The notes beneath the pieces were generated by a model that was not told the origin of the DNA, did no database searches, and worked only from the letters and a program-made list of their open reading frames with translations. From the NCBI GenBank assembly GCA_020137815.1, contig CM035350.1, forward strand, positions 539,011 through 603,010: a stretch of DNA of 64,000 bases. The letters run 5' to 3'. The stretch is from Hormiphora californensis (Eukaryota > Ctenophora > Tentaculata > Cydippida > Pleurobrachiidae). The stretch's first letter is position 1. The number at the start of each line of letters is the position of its first letter. Positions 54,528 through 63,952 of this stretch are shown piece after piece. The position numbers and the translations under genes are program-made.

Positions 54528-54707
54528 CACAGCAGGAGTTGCACCACCCAGATAGACGCTATTCACTACTTCTGTTCTCATTTTATCAACTTCAGTTAAC
54601 TCTGATTCCTTCTTCTTACGAGACATTCTCAAAGTACGCCGTCGGAACTTGGCTGCTTGTTTAGCCCTGACTGGGTTTAGACTCTGCTCAACGAGCTGTG
54701 CTACCGC
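54528..54707 (-). CDS. Repeat-protein gene exon, basic helical segment
   Basis: Acceptor GCTTTTCAG and donor GTG|GTACGA bound 60 codons in phase 0: AVAQLVEQSLNPVRAKQAAK, a cluster of basic residues (FRRRTLRMSRKKKES) and VDKMRTEVVNSVYLGGATPA. It is helical and strongly basic in the middle, possibly nucleic-acid or microtubule contacting. Phases join both neighbours without a break. Confidence 0.78.
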
Positions 54708-54844
54708 CTGAAAAGCAATTAGAGAGGTTACTATTAGGACTGTGAGACAAACAAAGGATTACCAGCCCACCTTCTCTGGGCAGAGCGGGGAACGCAACGG
54801 TCCGGTACAATATTGAAGATATAAACAAGTAGTTAATGGCTTAC

Positions 54845-54928
54845 AATTTTGGCGATGTCCTCTGTTATCTTTTCCTTGTCCTGCATGTAGGGAGAGTTGG
54901 GATCCAGCTCTATCTTGACTCGTCTCCT
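54845..54928 (-). CDS. Repeat-protein gene exon (28 codons)
   Basis: Acceptor ATACTTTCAG and donor ATT|GTAAGC. Reads RRRVKIELDPNSPYMQDKEK, then ITEDIAKI, phase 0 at both ends. Joins the preceding ...RILSPGFTQ and the following AVAQLVEQ smoothly. Confidence 0.75.
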
Positions 54929-55048
54929 CTGAAAGTATAGAAATACTGAACTAATGTAGTTTCACACTAAATCGTGAGATTTCAGGGCCATTTTCAGGCA
55001 GATTTGTTTCAGGAGAAAGATTTCAAAGATTAAGATTGTTTTATGTAC

Positions 55049-55957
55049 TTGTGTAAAGCCTGGTGAAAGAATTCTTCTCCACTTCCTCTGTCTTGTGTTA
55101 GGAGGTCTGCTGATTGTGCTGGGTGCCCGTCTACTGCTGGGTGCCCGGGGTGGTAGCCGGAACACTGTCTCAGTGACATTATACACAGCCGGTGTTTTAG
55201 GAGGTCCAATAACAGTTATTAAAGGTTGGGTCGGTGACTGGAGTGCAGCACTGGAGAGAGATAACACGACCAAAGTCCTCTCCTTCACTGGGGACTCCTG
55301 TATCTCCGGGGATTCAGAGATAGGAGCTGGAGATGGGAGAGGACTTGCTTCCTGGACTTCAGGGGTGGGTGTCTCCTGTTGTTCGGGTGATGCCTTGATG
55401 ATAGGGGGTAGTTTGGGAGTTGTGGGTTGTGGTGTTGAGCTCCTGGTGCTGCTGGCTTCTGGAGTGGGAGTCGGGAGGAGAGGTGGTAGCGGTGTTGAGC
55501 TCTTGATGCTGCTGGCTGGTGGTAGCGGTGTTGGGGTAGTGTCTTGTAGCTGTACAGAACTGGCCTCTCTAGCTACTGGAGATATAATGGCCTTCCTAGC
55601 TACAGCAGTGAAAACAGGAGAACTCTGAATGGCAGGGGAACTCTGAATAGCAGGGAGAACGGCAGGGGAGGTACTTGAATCCAATCTAGAGTCCACATAG
55701 TAGGGACTAGGACTCCCCTCACTAGGACTCCCCTCACAAGGCTCTTCCTCAGCAATAGTGGCAGGGATAGGGTGGAAGCATGGGACTAGCCTGCTGGAGT
55801 GTGCCCCATGCATCCCGTGTATATCTCTGTTCAGATTCTGGTGATTCAACACCACTGATATGGCTGATATCTGTATCTGAGAAGGAATCCCTGCTGTCTA
55901 GTGTGTCTGATCTAGGTTGAGTACCAGAAGCTCTCTGCTGAACTATAACTACCCTCA
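55049..55957 (-). CDS. Repeat-protein gene, long Pro/Ser/Thr-rich exon(s)
   Basis: From about 55846 down to the donor ACACAA|GTACAT (55049) the frame is open and reads Pro/Ser/Thr-rich low-complexity sequence with many TP and SP pairs (TTPTPLPPASSIKSSTPLPP), ending SRRAPSTISRPPNTRQRKWR. The upper part (55800-55957) is open in a different frame (QQRASGTQPRSDTLDSRDSF, HISGVESPESEQRYTRDAWG). The change needs either a small unrecognised intron or an indel near 55795-55850. Probably disordered and heavily phosphorylated. Confidence 0.65.
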
Positions 55958-55975
55958 CTGCTCAGTGTTGGGGTT

Positions 55976-57368
55976 AGGGGTTAGGGGTTGGGGTTGGGGT
56001 AGGGGAGGGTGTTATGTCAGCTGTCATCTGACAGTCCCCTGTCATTGTCACTGGTTCACCTGTTGCTACCTCATAGTAGCAATCAGATGCAACTGAATAG
56101 GACTGTTCCATATCTGGAGTTATGATGACAGGTGTGACACTCTTAGTGAGACCAGATTCACGAACCACCAGCCTCTCTCCCTTGGTAGTCTGGAATTCTT
56201 CCAACCGGATTGTTGCAGCTCGTGTCATCTCTGGGGTGGGTATGGGGCTGGGTACGGGGGTAACAGGTCGGGTATATTGCCTATCTTGGAGTGCTACAAA
56301 CCCAACACCAGTTACAGTTCTAGTTTTGAACCTGTCCAGTTGTTGTGTCACTGCTCTCTCCATGGGGGGTGTTATAGGAGGGAGGGGTGTAACAGGAGCA
56401 GTGAGCTGGGAGTCTGGGACAGCCATGCCCTCCCCTGTGACAGTGTTAAATCTCTCCATTCTGATTGTCTGTGCTCTTTCCATAACAGGTGTGTAGATGA
56501 TGGGTAGAGGGGTGACAGATCGGGTAAATTGGGATTTAGGGAATATCACCCCTTCCCCAGCAACTGTTTTACCCAGGACGGGAAGTGTAACTGCCCGTTC
56601 CATTGGGACAGGGCTGGGTGTTATTGTCTGGGTTCTACCTGACCGTGCTTTCTTCAACTCCACACCAGTCACTGTATCGAATCTCTGCAGTGTCACTGTA
56701 TCAAATCTCTGCAGTCCCACTGTATGGGAAGTTGCTGTGGGACTGGGAGTCATCCTCTGAGAGTGGTCCAATGTTGCTTGTTTTATATCCAGTATCTTGT
56801 ATCTTCCAAAGGGCACTGTTTTGGCCCTCCTCATTAGTACGGGGCTGGGTGTTATCAGTTCTGTGAATTGACGCTCAGCCAGACACGACTTTCCCTTGAT
56901 TGTCCTGGTTTTGAATCGGTCCAATTGTACAGTCTCAGATCGTGTCATGTCAGGGGTTGTATCAAGGGGTGGTAGAGGAGTTACAGACTTTGTGGTATCC
57001 ATGGTAACAATCTTGTTATCCTCCCCAGTGATAGTCTTGAACCGCTCTAGCTGGACCAACTGTGAGGGCTCTGGAGGGGGTGTTACCCCTTCTGTTATAC
57101 CAAACTGTGACACACTCCGGGCAGTATTGAACACCACTGGAACAGTCCTAGCCCTCTCCATCTCAGGAGTAACGACACTAGCTCTATCAACCATGAAACC
57201 CTGCTCTTTTCCGGTCACAGTCTGGAACTTCTCCAATAGTTGGACAGTCTGGGCACGCTGCATGCCATGTTTGTTGCCTCTCTCACATATCTGGCATGGG
57301 TCCAATACTCTCATGTGATCACCAGATGTTGCTTTATCCACCACCTGCCCCAGTATCTGTCTGGCAAT
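55976..57368 (-). CDS. Repeat-protein gene, large exon with ~10 copies of a ~43-residue repeat
   Basis: The acceptor CTATCCCCAG opens IARQILGQVVDKATSGDHMR, then a Cys pair (DPCQICERGNKHG). About ten units follow of the form M.RA.TV.L.RFKTVTGE......(Q/S)(F/L)T..VTPLPP..TP; examples are MERAQTIRMERFNTVTGEGM and MERAVTQQLDRFKTRTVTGV. The lower end runs into PTPTPTPNP and a TAA within a CCCTAA-like stretch, so the true exon end is unclear (splice or indel at 55976). The units keep RF.T.TG and VTP best, which suggests a structural repeat. Confidence 0.75.
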
Positions 57369-57409
57369 CTGGGGATAGCTGGCAGGTCAGGGGGTTCAGT
57401 TGCCATGGC

Positions 57410-58570
57410 TGCTGTTCTTCATGCAGTGTTTTAAAGAGAGCTAGATGATAGATAGTGTTGCTTGTCAGGCCCCACAGGACAGAAATCACATACTGTGATC
57501 ACGCATCACATGAATTATCAATTGGAGAATTATAATATATGCCTGGCTGGCCACCTGATATATTACACACACACTAACTTATACACACAACTGTTACAGG
57601 GATGTTTTATAGCTGTGATATAGGAGGGATAGTGCTGGGTTAGACCACTGAAGTACAGCATTCGGTATTATAGCTGCTGCTGTTCAAATAGGGTTCACAT
57701 GGTGTACACGATTGGTACTACTAGATGCCTCACATGATACAACAGAGAGGGTGATCAACTAGTTAACATACGGAAAGAGGTGTATAAGTAGAGACTCCCT
57801 CTGACACACTGCAGTAGTAGGACAGTCTACTGGTATCCTGGAGCAACTCTTTAGTCAGAATAATATACTTTATAGTGATAACACAACTAAGTACCTAATC
57901 CACTCAAGAACCGATACTGTCCCACTACATAACTCTACCTAAGATTCCCACTCATCCCACTTACCCCAATGTATCCTAGACTACTTCTGTTGTCTAGTTC
58001 CTCAGGATGAGGGTTATAATCTTGAATCTTTTAAAAGGGCTCCATTGTTCACATGGCTAACTGATCACCACTTTGACTGTAGAGGGATGTTCAGGGGGAG
58101 GAGAAGTTATCAGGAGGGTGGGGAGAGAATCCTGGAGGGGGAGCAGATGTATAGGACAGTAGGGTAGCTGGATCAGCTTAGGGTGAGTATTAGCTAGTGG
58201 GGGTTGTACACCAAGGCACGAGAGAGCTGATACGTCACGTACTACTCTACTAGGAGTTCCACTTATCCCGCTTACGCCATGGACCGAGATTACTCTGTGT
58301 TTAGAGTCCGCACGGCAGTACCATATGTACAGACGGCTCTGTTGCTATCTCAGGATGAGGGTATGATTCGATTCTTCTGACAGGCTCCGTTACACTGGTA
58401 ACTTGATTACCGCCTTAGGACGTGGAGGTGTGTATCAAAGGGAGGGAGGGGGAGAATTTCGAAGGGTCCGAGCTTCTAGTTTCTAGGGTGGAGGTTAAAA
58501 CCCCAACCCACAACAATCTAGTTGGACCCATACCTCGTATTGCATTACTGGATAGACAACCCTCACATAC
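57410..58570. other. Intron with two diverged ~300-bp direct repeats
   Basis: 57940-58085 and 58245-58400 share CCACT(C/T)ATCCC(A/G)CTTAC.CCAT, CTCAGGATGAGGGT, GAATCTT-like and (A/G)GGCTCC text in the same order. The second has a short open reading (MDRDYSVFRVRTAVPYVQTA) but no splice or family support. This intron is larger than its neighbours. Confidence 0.45.
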
Positions 58571-58739
58571 CTCGTATTGCATGACAGGGAAGACAGGAGA
58601 GGCAGGTGGTGGGGTGGCATGGGGTGCACTCTCCCCTCTCTAGCAATGCCACCTCCTCTATGTGGGGTAGAGCTTCCTTCAGCTTCACCTCAGTCAGTGT
58701 TCCAGTCCTCTCGAACTTGCACAATCTCTTATAGTCAAG
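58571..58739 (-). CDS. Repeat-protein gene exon, Cys-rich
   Basis: Acceptor CCCTCCCAG and donor CGAG|GTATGT bound 56 codons plus one base: LDYKRLCKFERTGTLTEVKL, then KEALPHIEEVALLERGECTP and CHPTTCLSCLPCHA. The C..C....C..C..CH cluster could bind zinc, and the next visible exon starts with another Cys pair (CQIC). The one-base overhang does not match the start of the exon at 57368, so an exon or alternative boundary between them is missing. Confidence 0.65.
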
Positions 58740-58871
58740 CTGGGAGGGAGGGGTATTGATAAACGTGGAGTTGAGAGGGTGTATTGATAAACTGCTGAGG
58801 ATCATATCCCCTGACATGTGATGAGAATAGTAAGAATGTCATTTCACAGTATCCAGACATTGAACACTCAC

Positions 58872-58972
58872 GAAAGCATCCATCTGACTGATTTGAGCAA
58901 GGTACGCCTCGCTGTTAGTTGGTAAGCAGACTGTATCAGATCTTCTTATGACAGATCCAAACTCTGTCTTCT
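58872..58972 (-). CDS. Repeat-protein gene exon
   Basis: Acceptor GACTGCTACAG and donor TTC|GTGAGT. The first two bases complete the codon begun at 59077 (phase 1). The exon then reads KTEFGSVIRRSDTVCLPTNS, then EAYLAQISQMDAF. The phase agreement with the exon upstream supports it. Confidence 0.72.
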
Positions 58973-59076
58973 CTGTAGCAGTCAACTGATCTGAAGGTTG
59001 GGGAATATAAAGTTAAAAGTAACCATGGTAATGAATGTCTGGCCAGACTGATCTGCGGCCCAGTATAATGTCTGAC

Positions 59077-59170
59077 CTAGTGGGTGGGGTTCAGTTCTGC
59101 TTCTTCTAACTCCTGATATCTTCCTAGAGGGACACCTCTCCAACAACTCAGCCTCCTCCTCGTCTAGCTC
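59077..59170 (-). CDS. Repeat-protein gene exon
   Basis: Acceptor CCTACATACAG and donor CTAG|GTCAGA. Reads ELDEEEAELLERCPSRKISG, then VRRSRTEPHPL, leaving one base. Acidic helix followed by a basic Ser/Arg segment. Confidence 0.72.
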
Positions 59171-59336
59171 CTGTATGTAGGGAGTAGCAGTACATATAGT
59201 GTGAAACAGTGTTCAATATGGGATTCTGCACTGTTGGGCTACCTTAAATCACAAAACACTCTCAAAATAGGGCTAAAATCATAGTCCATATTGCCCAAGC
59301 TAAGCTGGAGAGGGGATTGTACTCACGTATGCTAGT

Positions 59337-59576
59337 TCCCCCGTCTCTGTTTTAACAAGATCAGCCAGAGGGTACTGATCAATAAACTGTTTTGCCAGGG
59401 GAGGTACTATAGGTTTACTGTTTGGTAGGAAGAATTCTATTTCCCTGGCATTATTCAGATTCTCTACCCTGTACAATTCCACATCATCATACATGGACCG
59501 TTGAGTTCTGAATCTCTGACGTTTGATGCTTCCAGTCACCACCGGGAGGGAGAAAATCTTTTTCAGCTGTAGGGAG
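59337..59576 (-). CDS. Repeat-protein gene exon (80 codons)
   Basis: Acceptor TCTCCCTACAG and donor TAC|GTGAGT, phase 0 at both ends. Reads LKKIFSLPVVTGSIKRQRFR, then YDDVELYRVENLNNAREIEF, FLPNSKPIVPPLAKQFIDQY and PLADLVKTETGELAY. It is less repetitive than its neighbours and could be a folded segment. No family recognised. Confidence 0.78.
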
Positions 59577-59671
59577 AGGGGACTTGGATGAGTTAACATC
59601 TTATGGAGAGAAAATAGAAAATGATCTGTAAATTAGGAGTAAAACCCCATGCTGTAGAGCTATTCTAGTAC

Positions 59672-59732
59672 CTTCCTTATTATCTGTCTTGCAGCGACCA
59701 GTGCGCTCAGATGGGGTCGCGGCGCCAGATAG
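59672..59732 (-). CDS. Repeat-protein gene exon, 5' boundary uncertain
   Basis: The donor GGAAG|GTACTA at the low end is clear, and the frame ...LSALVAARQIIRK is open. The acceptor is not: TTATTATAAG or ATCTGAG are candidates, but none fits the phase of the exon at 61198. Its ARQIIRK end resembles the IARQILGQ start at 57368. Confidence 0.45.
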
Positions 59733-59961
59733 CTTATAATAAAAACTAAGATGAAAATTGAAAACCCAGACAAATAACTCATTACAAGTTAGGACCCGGT
59801 GTTATGATGATCTAACTAACTAAAGAACGTGGTGAAGGTAATGAGGCAGGTGTCTTTGGGGGTTATAAGAGATGCAGGTAAGAGGATAGATTAGAAGAGC
59901 TCTATATTTTCCTAATAGCCCCGACTTCATGTCTCAGCTCCTATACATTTTGTAGGGTAAA

Positions 59962-61020
59962 ATGGCTAGTTATATGGTACAGATATTGGAGAATGTCCTA
60001 GTCATCATTCCCTCAGTTGGTTTGGTGGTCAACTTGGTTTGTCTGGATCACTACTGGAGAAGAGAGGGTAGGAGCCTTCCCTCTCGACTCATCCTGCTCC
60101 AGACGATAACCGATGTAATGATTTGTGGGACTCTAGTGGCCAGTGCTATAGCTCACAAGACAGATAACCAGAGGATAGTGTTCGTTCTAGAGAGCTGTGT
60201 CAACGGACAAGTTGTTAATAATAGTAGTATAGACCCTGACCTGGTCTGGAAGGTGTGGAGGTCTCAGATTCTAATTGAAGGGCTGGTTAACTCCCCATAC
60301 CGGTGTGTTATAATGTTCTCAAACCAGCTTACTACCACCTACAGTGTAACGAGGGCTATATCCCTGCTGAGACCGTTCACACAGATCAAGAAAAGTATGG
60401 TGTATTGTTGTCTTGTGGTCGGGGGTCTGGTGATTGTCTCAATTCGTCTGATATCTGTAACCAGCCACCTCAATCTCTACCTCCAACCCATGGAAACTAT
60501 AATGGATGGCTGTGGAGGGAATGTGTTTGATACATCCTTCATCATCTCCCTGATAGAAGGGAGTCTGATTCTACTAAACACCATTGTTATTTGTATCTCC
60601 ACTGCAGCGGTCTGCTACGGACTCAGAACTCAGGAGTCACTTGAAACCAATACTGATAACCATCGTCACGCTACCGTCACCATCGCATACCTCAGTGGTT
60701 ATTGTGTTGTTTGTAACATATTCGGTACCTCACTAGATGTAATTACTAATGCCCTGTTCAAGATGTCTTACGACCCATTTGATAAGGAGCTGTGTGAGTT
60801 GGCTACGGATCTCCTCTGGCCTGCAATGGTCTTTAGTGCTCTCAACTCAGCAGGCAACCCAGTTATATATCTAGCAAGGAACAAGGCTCTCAGAAGGAGG
60901 GTTGCTGGGATAATTCCTGAGAGATGGAGGAAGGTACCGTGGAAGTGTAATGTTGTGGCATGCACTACCTCACACCACACCTCACAACACACCTCACAAC
61001 ACACCTCACAGCAGCTATAG
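59962..61020 (+). CDS. Rhodopsin-like (class A) G-protein-coupled receptor, intronless
   Basis: A 352-residue frame, ATG 59962 to TAG 61018-61020, has seven hydrophobic segments: roughly residues 9-29, 42-66, 110-135, 145-167, 193-221, 236-265 and 283-306. Class A signatures are a DRY-like position followed by TRAISLLRPF (residues 130-139) at the end of TM3, and NPVIY (299-303) in TM7 followed by a basic helix 8 (KALRRRV). Cys79 and Cys183 could form the usual TM3-loop disulfide. The extracellular NNSS (residues 86-89) could be glycosylated. The start is supported by the very short N-terminus before TM1. The ligand is unknown. The C-tail ends in three HTSQ repeats. It lies on the opposite strand within an intron of the repeat-protein gene. 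Confidence 0.85.
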   Translation: MASYMVQILENVLVIIPSVGLVVNLVCLDHYWRREGRSLPSRLILLQTITDVMICGTLVASAIAHKTDNQRIVFVLESCVNGQVVNNSSIDPDLVWKVWRSQILIEGLVNSPYRCVIMFSNQLTTTYSVTRAISLLRPFTQIKKSMVYCCLVVGGLVIVSIRLISVTSHLNLYLQPMETIMDGCGGNVFDTSFIISLIEGSLILLNTIVICISTAAVCYGLRTQESLETNTDNHRHATVTIAYLSGYCVVCNIFGTSLDVITNALFKMSYDPFDKELCELATDLLWPAMVFSALNSAGNPVIYLARNKALRRRVAGIIPERWRKVPWKCNVVACTTSHHTSQHTSQHTSQQL

Positions 61021-61091
61021 AGAAGGGAGGGGATGAACCGCCCACCCTGTTTTTATCAAAGGGATCGTGGAGACAGTAAAATGGATGGAAC

Positions 61092-61112
61092 TGTCAGGCC
61101 AATGCTCTGACA
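61092..61112. repeat. Solo TGTCAGGCCAATGCTCTGACA-type unit flanked by direct repeats
   Basis: A single GTCAGGCCAATGCTCTGAC (61093-61111) lies between two copies of ATGGATGGAA (61081-61090 and 61112-61121). The same 19-mer occurs in pairs at 35731 and 53947. The ends GTCAG/CTGAC are complementary. Confidence 0.6.
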
Positions 61113-61197
61113 TGGATGGAATGACTAAGTCTGGGTAATGCCATACACTGTGTTACTCAGTAGCACTCTCTTCTATAACAGTAAGGACACAACCTAC

Positions 61198-61269
61198 CGA
61201 TATTTTGCGACCTCCCCAGTTCCACCTCGGCTTGAAAATACCTGCCTCAATGGCTTTACGTGACGTTGC
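61198..61269 (-). CDS. Repeat-protein gene exon (24 codons)
   Basis: Acceptor CCCTGATTACAG and donor TCG|GTAGGT, phase 0. Reads ATSRKAIEAGIFKPRWNWGG, then RKIS. Follows the exon ending IIDRINS. Confidence 0.7.
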
Positions 61270-61583
61270 CTGTAATCAGGGATGGTTAGATAATGTTAAT
61301 AACAAACCCATGTATGTGAACCCCCCAAAATTGAAGAACGGACAGTGGTGATGTGATGAACAGTGCAGAAATCAAAATTCAAAAGGATGTTATTATAGAA
61401 TGTGATAGAACTTATAGCACGATGCTGCGTGGGAAGTGGAAAACGGAAATAGAATATATTTTAGATATTATATTCACGTGAAAGTTCAGTAAAGTTAGAC
61501 TCTTTTCGCTGAGTGATTGAGTTTGTAAAAAGCGCTAATACGTGATGAAGAGTGAAGCATGCATGAAGTTCTTTCTCTCTTAC

Positions 61584-61640
61584 CGAGTTGATCCGATCAA
61601 TGATGGCCTCCTGCTGCATTTCTAGCTTCATCTCCTCTTC
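61584..61640 (-). CDS. Repeat-protein gene exon with microsatellite polypyrimidine tract
   Basis: Donor TCG|GTAAGA is strong. The acceptor is AAGCCCCAG (or AAACCAAG six bases earlier), and the exon reads EEEMKLEMQQEAIIDRINS in phase 0. Immediately upstream on the minus strand lies the ~125-base CT microsatellite, which would act as the pyrimidine tract of this intron. Confidence 0.65.
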
Positions 61641-61663
61641 CTGGGGCTTGGTTTTAAGTTTCA

Positions 61664-61690
61664 GAGAGAGAGAGAGAGAGGGGGAGAGAG

Positions 61691-61787
<97 letters not shown>

Positions 61788-61792
61788 GAGAG
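61664..61792. repeat. (GA)n microsatellite
   Basis: About 125 bases of GA with interruptions at 61680-61702 and 61780. Confidence 0.93.
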
Positions 61793-61963
61793 AGATAGCA
61801 TGCGAAAAAGTGATAGTAGTAGCAGTAGTGTGTGAAAAAGAACCATCACACCTCCGTATTGGAGCCAGGTGGAAACCTTTGTATGTTCAAATACAACTTA
61901 CACTCTTCAATCGACTCCATAATTACCAACTCTTCCACGTGTACACTGTTACTAGACCCTTAC

Positions 61964-62077
61964 CGGTTTGAAAGATGGTTTGGGAGGAAGGGCAGCGTAG
62001 CTAACAACAGCACCACGTGTCTGGACCTTCTGGGCCGGGACAACCACATCCTCTTCTTCCTCTTGTTCTTCTTCGGG
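61964..62077 (-). CDS. Repeat-protein gene exon (38 codons)
   Basis: Acceptor CCACCCCCGTTCAG and donor CCG|GTAAGG, phase 0. An acidic run (PEEEQEEEED) is followed by VVVPAQKVQTRGAVVSYAAL, then PPKPSFKP. Confidence 0.78.
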
Positions 62078-62180
62078 CTGAACGGGGGTGGAAACGGATG
62101 AGGATTAGATACTGGATAGTAGATAGAAATGAAAGTGTCTCACTCTCCCTAGATAAGGGGGGGGGGATCACCCTACTAAC

Positions 62181-62348
62181 GTCATTCACCTCCCTCATAA
62201 CGTAGGTAGGCAGTACAAAGTCCTCCCCCTCTTTGCAGTCAGGTAGGGTGATGGGTTCTGGTGAGGGTGTCAGTTGCAGCTCCTGTATAGTACCCTGCCG
62301 GATCATAGCAGACTGTGGTTTGGAACCAGCCGTACTGGTGGCACGTCT
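62181..62348 (-). CDS. Repeat-protein gene exon (56 codons)
   Basis: Acceptor TCTCTCCTACAG and donor GAC|GTTAGT, phase 0. Contains LQLTPSPEPITLPDCKEGED, then FVLPTYVMREVND, which parallels the TPSPEPIRLP...LNLPTYLKE end of the exon at 62606. Confidence 0.78.
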
Positions 62349-62605
62349 CTGTAGGAGAGAGGGGTAATTGTTATTTATAATATCAGTCTTGATGTGTAAA
62401 CTTGATATTGTGTGAAGGAGGTGCGTTGTGGTTTAAACAGAGCTGCAAAATATGGGAAATCTAAACAAATGAAGCAGGCAATATACTAGCTACCATGCAT
62501 ACTTTTCATGCAGCATTCAACCATCAAGCACCCCCTGACGTCATGCAGTTAAATATCAAGCACCCTCGTGCAGTACGGGGAGATCTAACTACATGCACAA
62601 TTCAC

Positions 62606-62836
62606 CTCTTTCAGGTAGGTAGGTAGGTTGAGATCCTCAGAACTACCCAGATCACTAGGCAGCCTGATGGGTTCTGGAGAGGGGGTCCACTCTCTCTCCT
62701 CATGTACAGGATACCGGACATAGAAAGGCAGGTCCATGGTTGGAGCGGGTCCAGTAAGGACGAGGGGTGTCGTTCTAACTGAACTGGAGCGTGGAGTGGT
62801 GGGCGGTCTCGGGGAGAGGGTCGCCTTGTTGTAAAC
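62606..62836 (-). CDS. Repeat-protein gene exon (77 codons) with LPFYVRYP repeat
   Basis: Acceptor TATATTATCTAG and donor GAG|GTGAAT, phase 0. It contains PTMDLPFYVRYPVHEERE and then TPSPEPIRLP, so it carries both repeat motifs of the 5' half of this gene. 62349-62605 is intron without other features. Confidence 0.8.
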
Positions 62837-62900
62837 CTAGATAATATAAATGGAGTGTTGGTATTGTAAAACTCCTAATATGGTAGTGTGAATGGTTTAC

Positions 62901-63215
62901 CATTGCCTCAGGTGAACTAGCTATCTCTATCAATGGTGCTGGTAGTATCTCCCCCACTTCCTGAGCAGCTGGTTCAATTGCTACAGTTGGAATAGCCTCC
63001 TCATGTAGTGAATTGGCTGATTCTCCATCTGTAGTGGGACTGGAATGGACCACCACGCTACCATTCTCAGGGTACCGGATGTAGAAGGGCAGTTCCATGT
63101 TAGGAGGGGGTTCATTGAACATCACAGGGGTCATCCTAACTGCAGAGACCCGCTCTGAGAAGTTCCTGCTGATTGTGGTATCTGGTGAGCTGGGTGGTGC
63201 AGGGGTCCTCGTCAC
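62901..63215 (-). CDS. Repeat-protein gene exon (105 codons) with LPFYIRYP repeat
   Basis: Acceptor ACTACCACCTACAG and donor ATG|GTAAAC, phase 0. Starts VTRTPAPPSSPDTTIS, includes VRMTPVMFNEPPPNMELPFY, then IRYPENG, and ends with an acidic/hydrophobic stretch (EVGEILPAPLIEIASSPEAM). Confidence 0.8.
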
Positions 63216-63580
63216 CTGTAGGTGGTAGTGTGGGGGTGGCTGTGGGTAGTTAGTCCTGGACAAGATGGAGGGATGTCTTGTAGTTTCTTGAAGGTTTCCA
63301 TGACGAAGGTAGCCAGTTGCAGGGCCGGGATCCATGTTTTAAAAAGTCAAAGAATGAAACATATCAAGGAATTGAAGTAATCAAATTTTAAGAGGGTTCA
63401 GCTGTTGTATGAAACGGATACAGAATCGTAAGGTAAAAACTTCAAATTCAAGCACTGAATAAAAGTTGAATAGCAAGTTTAAGGAAAAACACAGGATATC
63501 GTTTTTGTATGAAAAAGAGATGTATGAGGTAAATGTATGATAAATAAATAAAGATAGGTGTATGAAGTTTGAAAACCTAC
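63216..63580. other. Intron
   Basis: AT-rich intron between two repeat exons; nothing else is seen. Confidence 0.6.
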
Positions 63581-63952
63581 CTTTCCAGTCTCCACTACAG
63601 GTTTGATGTCTGGTGAGGTAGAAGGGCCTGGAACTGGCGACTCCCTTGATGGAGGGGTTGTGTATAGAGGGGCTGTGCGGACAGTCTGGGCCATAAAGGG
63701 AGGGGGCTCAGATGGACTTGAGTTGACCACCTCTACCTCCGGAGTATCATTATCCTCAGGGTATCGGACATAGAAGGGCAGATCCAACATGGGTATTGGA
63801 GATCTTTGGTTGATTGGAGTTACTACCCTTCTACCATTTGGTGGAGTTACAACCTTTCTGCTCTTTTTAGCTGGTGGTGTTATCACTCTACGGCTCTTAT
63901 TGGCTGGAGGAGATGGTTCATTTTGGTAGGCAGGTGATGGAGGGGCTCTCAC
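63581..63952 (-). CDS. Repeat-protein gene exon (124 codons), most 5' in the window
   Basis: Acceptor CTCCCTCCTCAG and donor AAG|GTAGGT, phase 0. It begins VRAPPSPAYQNEPSPPANKS and repeats a (R/K)VVTPP motif three times (RVITPPAKK, KVVTPPNG, RVVTPINQ). It then carries MLDLPFYVRYPEDNDTPEV, and ends with a Pro/Thr-rich part. Upstream exons lie beyond the window. Confidence 0.8.

Larger units (their letters stand above)
54233..63952 (-). other. Multi-exon gene for a Pro/Thr-rich repeat protein, open at the right edge
   Basis: At least 16 minus-strand exons with GT-AG boundaries, mostly in agreeing phases, are separated by introns of about 50-1,500 bases. The predicted protein is dominated by SP/TP motifs and internal repeats. 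It starts beyond 64,000. Its last visible exon ends in phase 0 at 54233 with a dynein-stalk-like motif. The size, the many TP/SP sites (potential kinase targets) and the coiled basic segment (RRRTLRMSRKKKESE) suggest a cytoskeletal or ciliary scaffold. That is inference, and no full domain confirms it. Individual exons follow. Confidence 0.7.

Noticed and set aside
55095-57318. Plus-strand open frames opposite the Pro-rich exons
   Set aside because: Shadows of the biased minus-strand coding sequence; splice sites and repeat conservation support only the minus strand.
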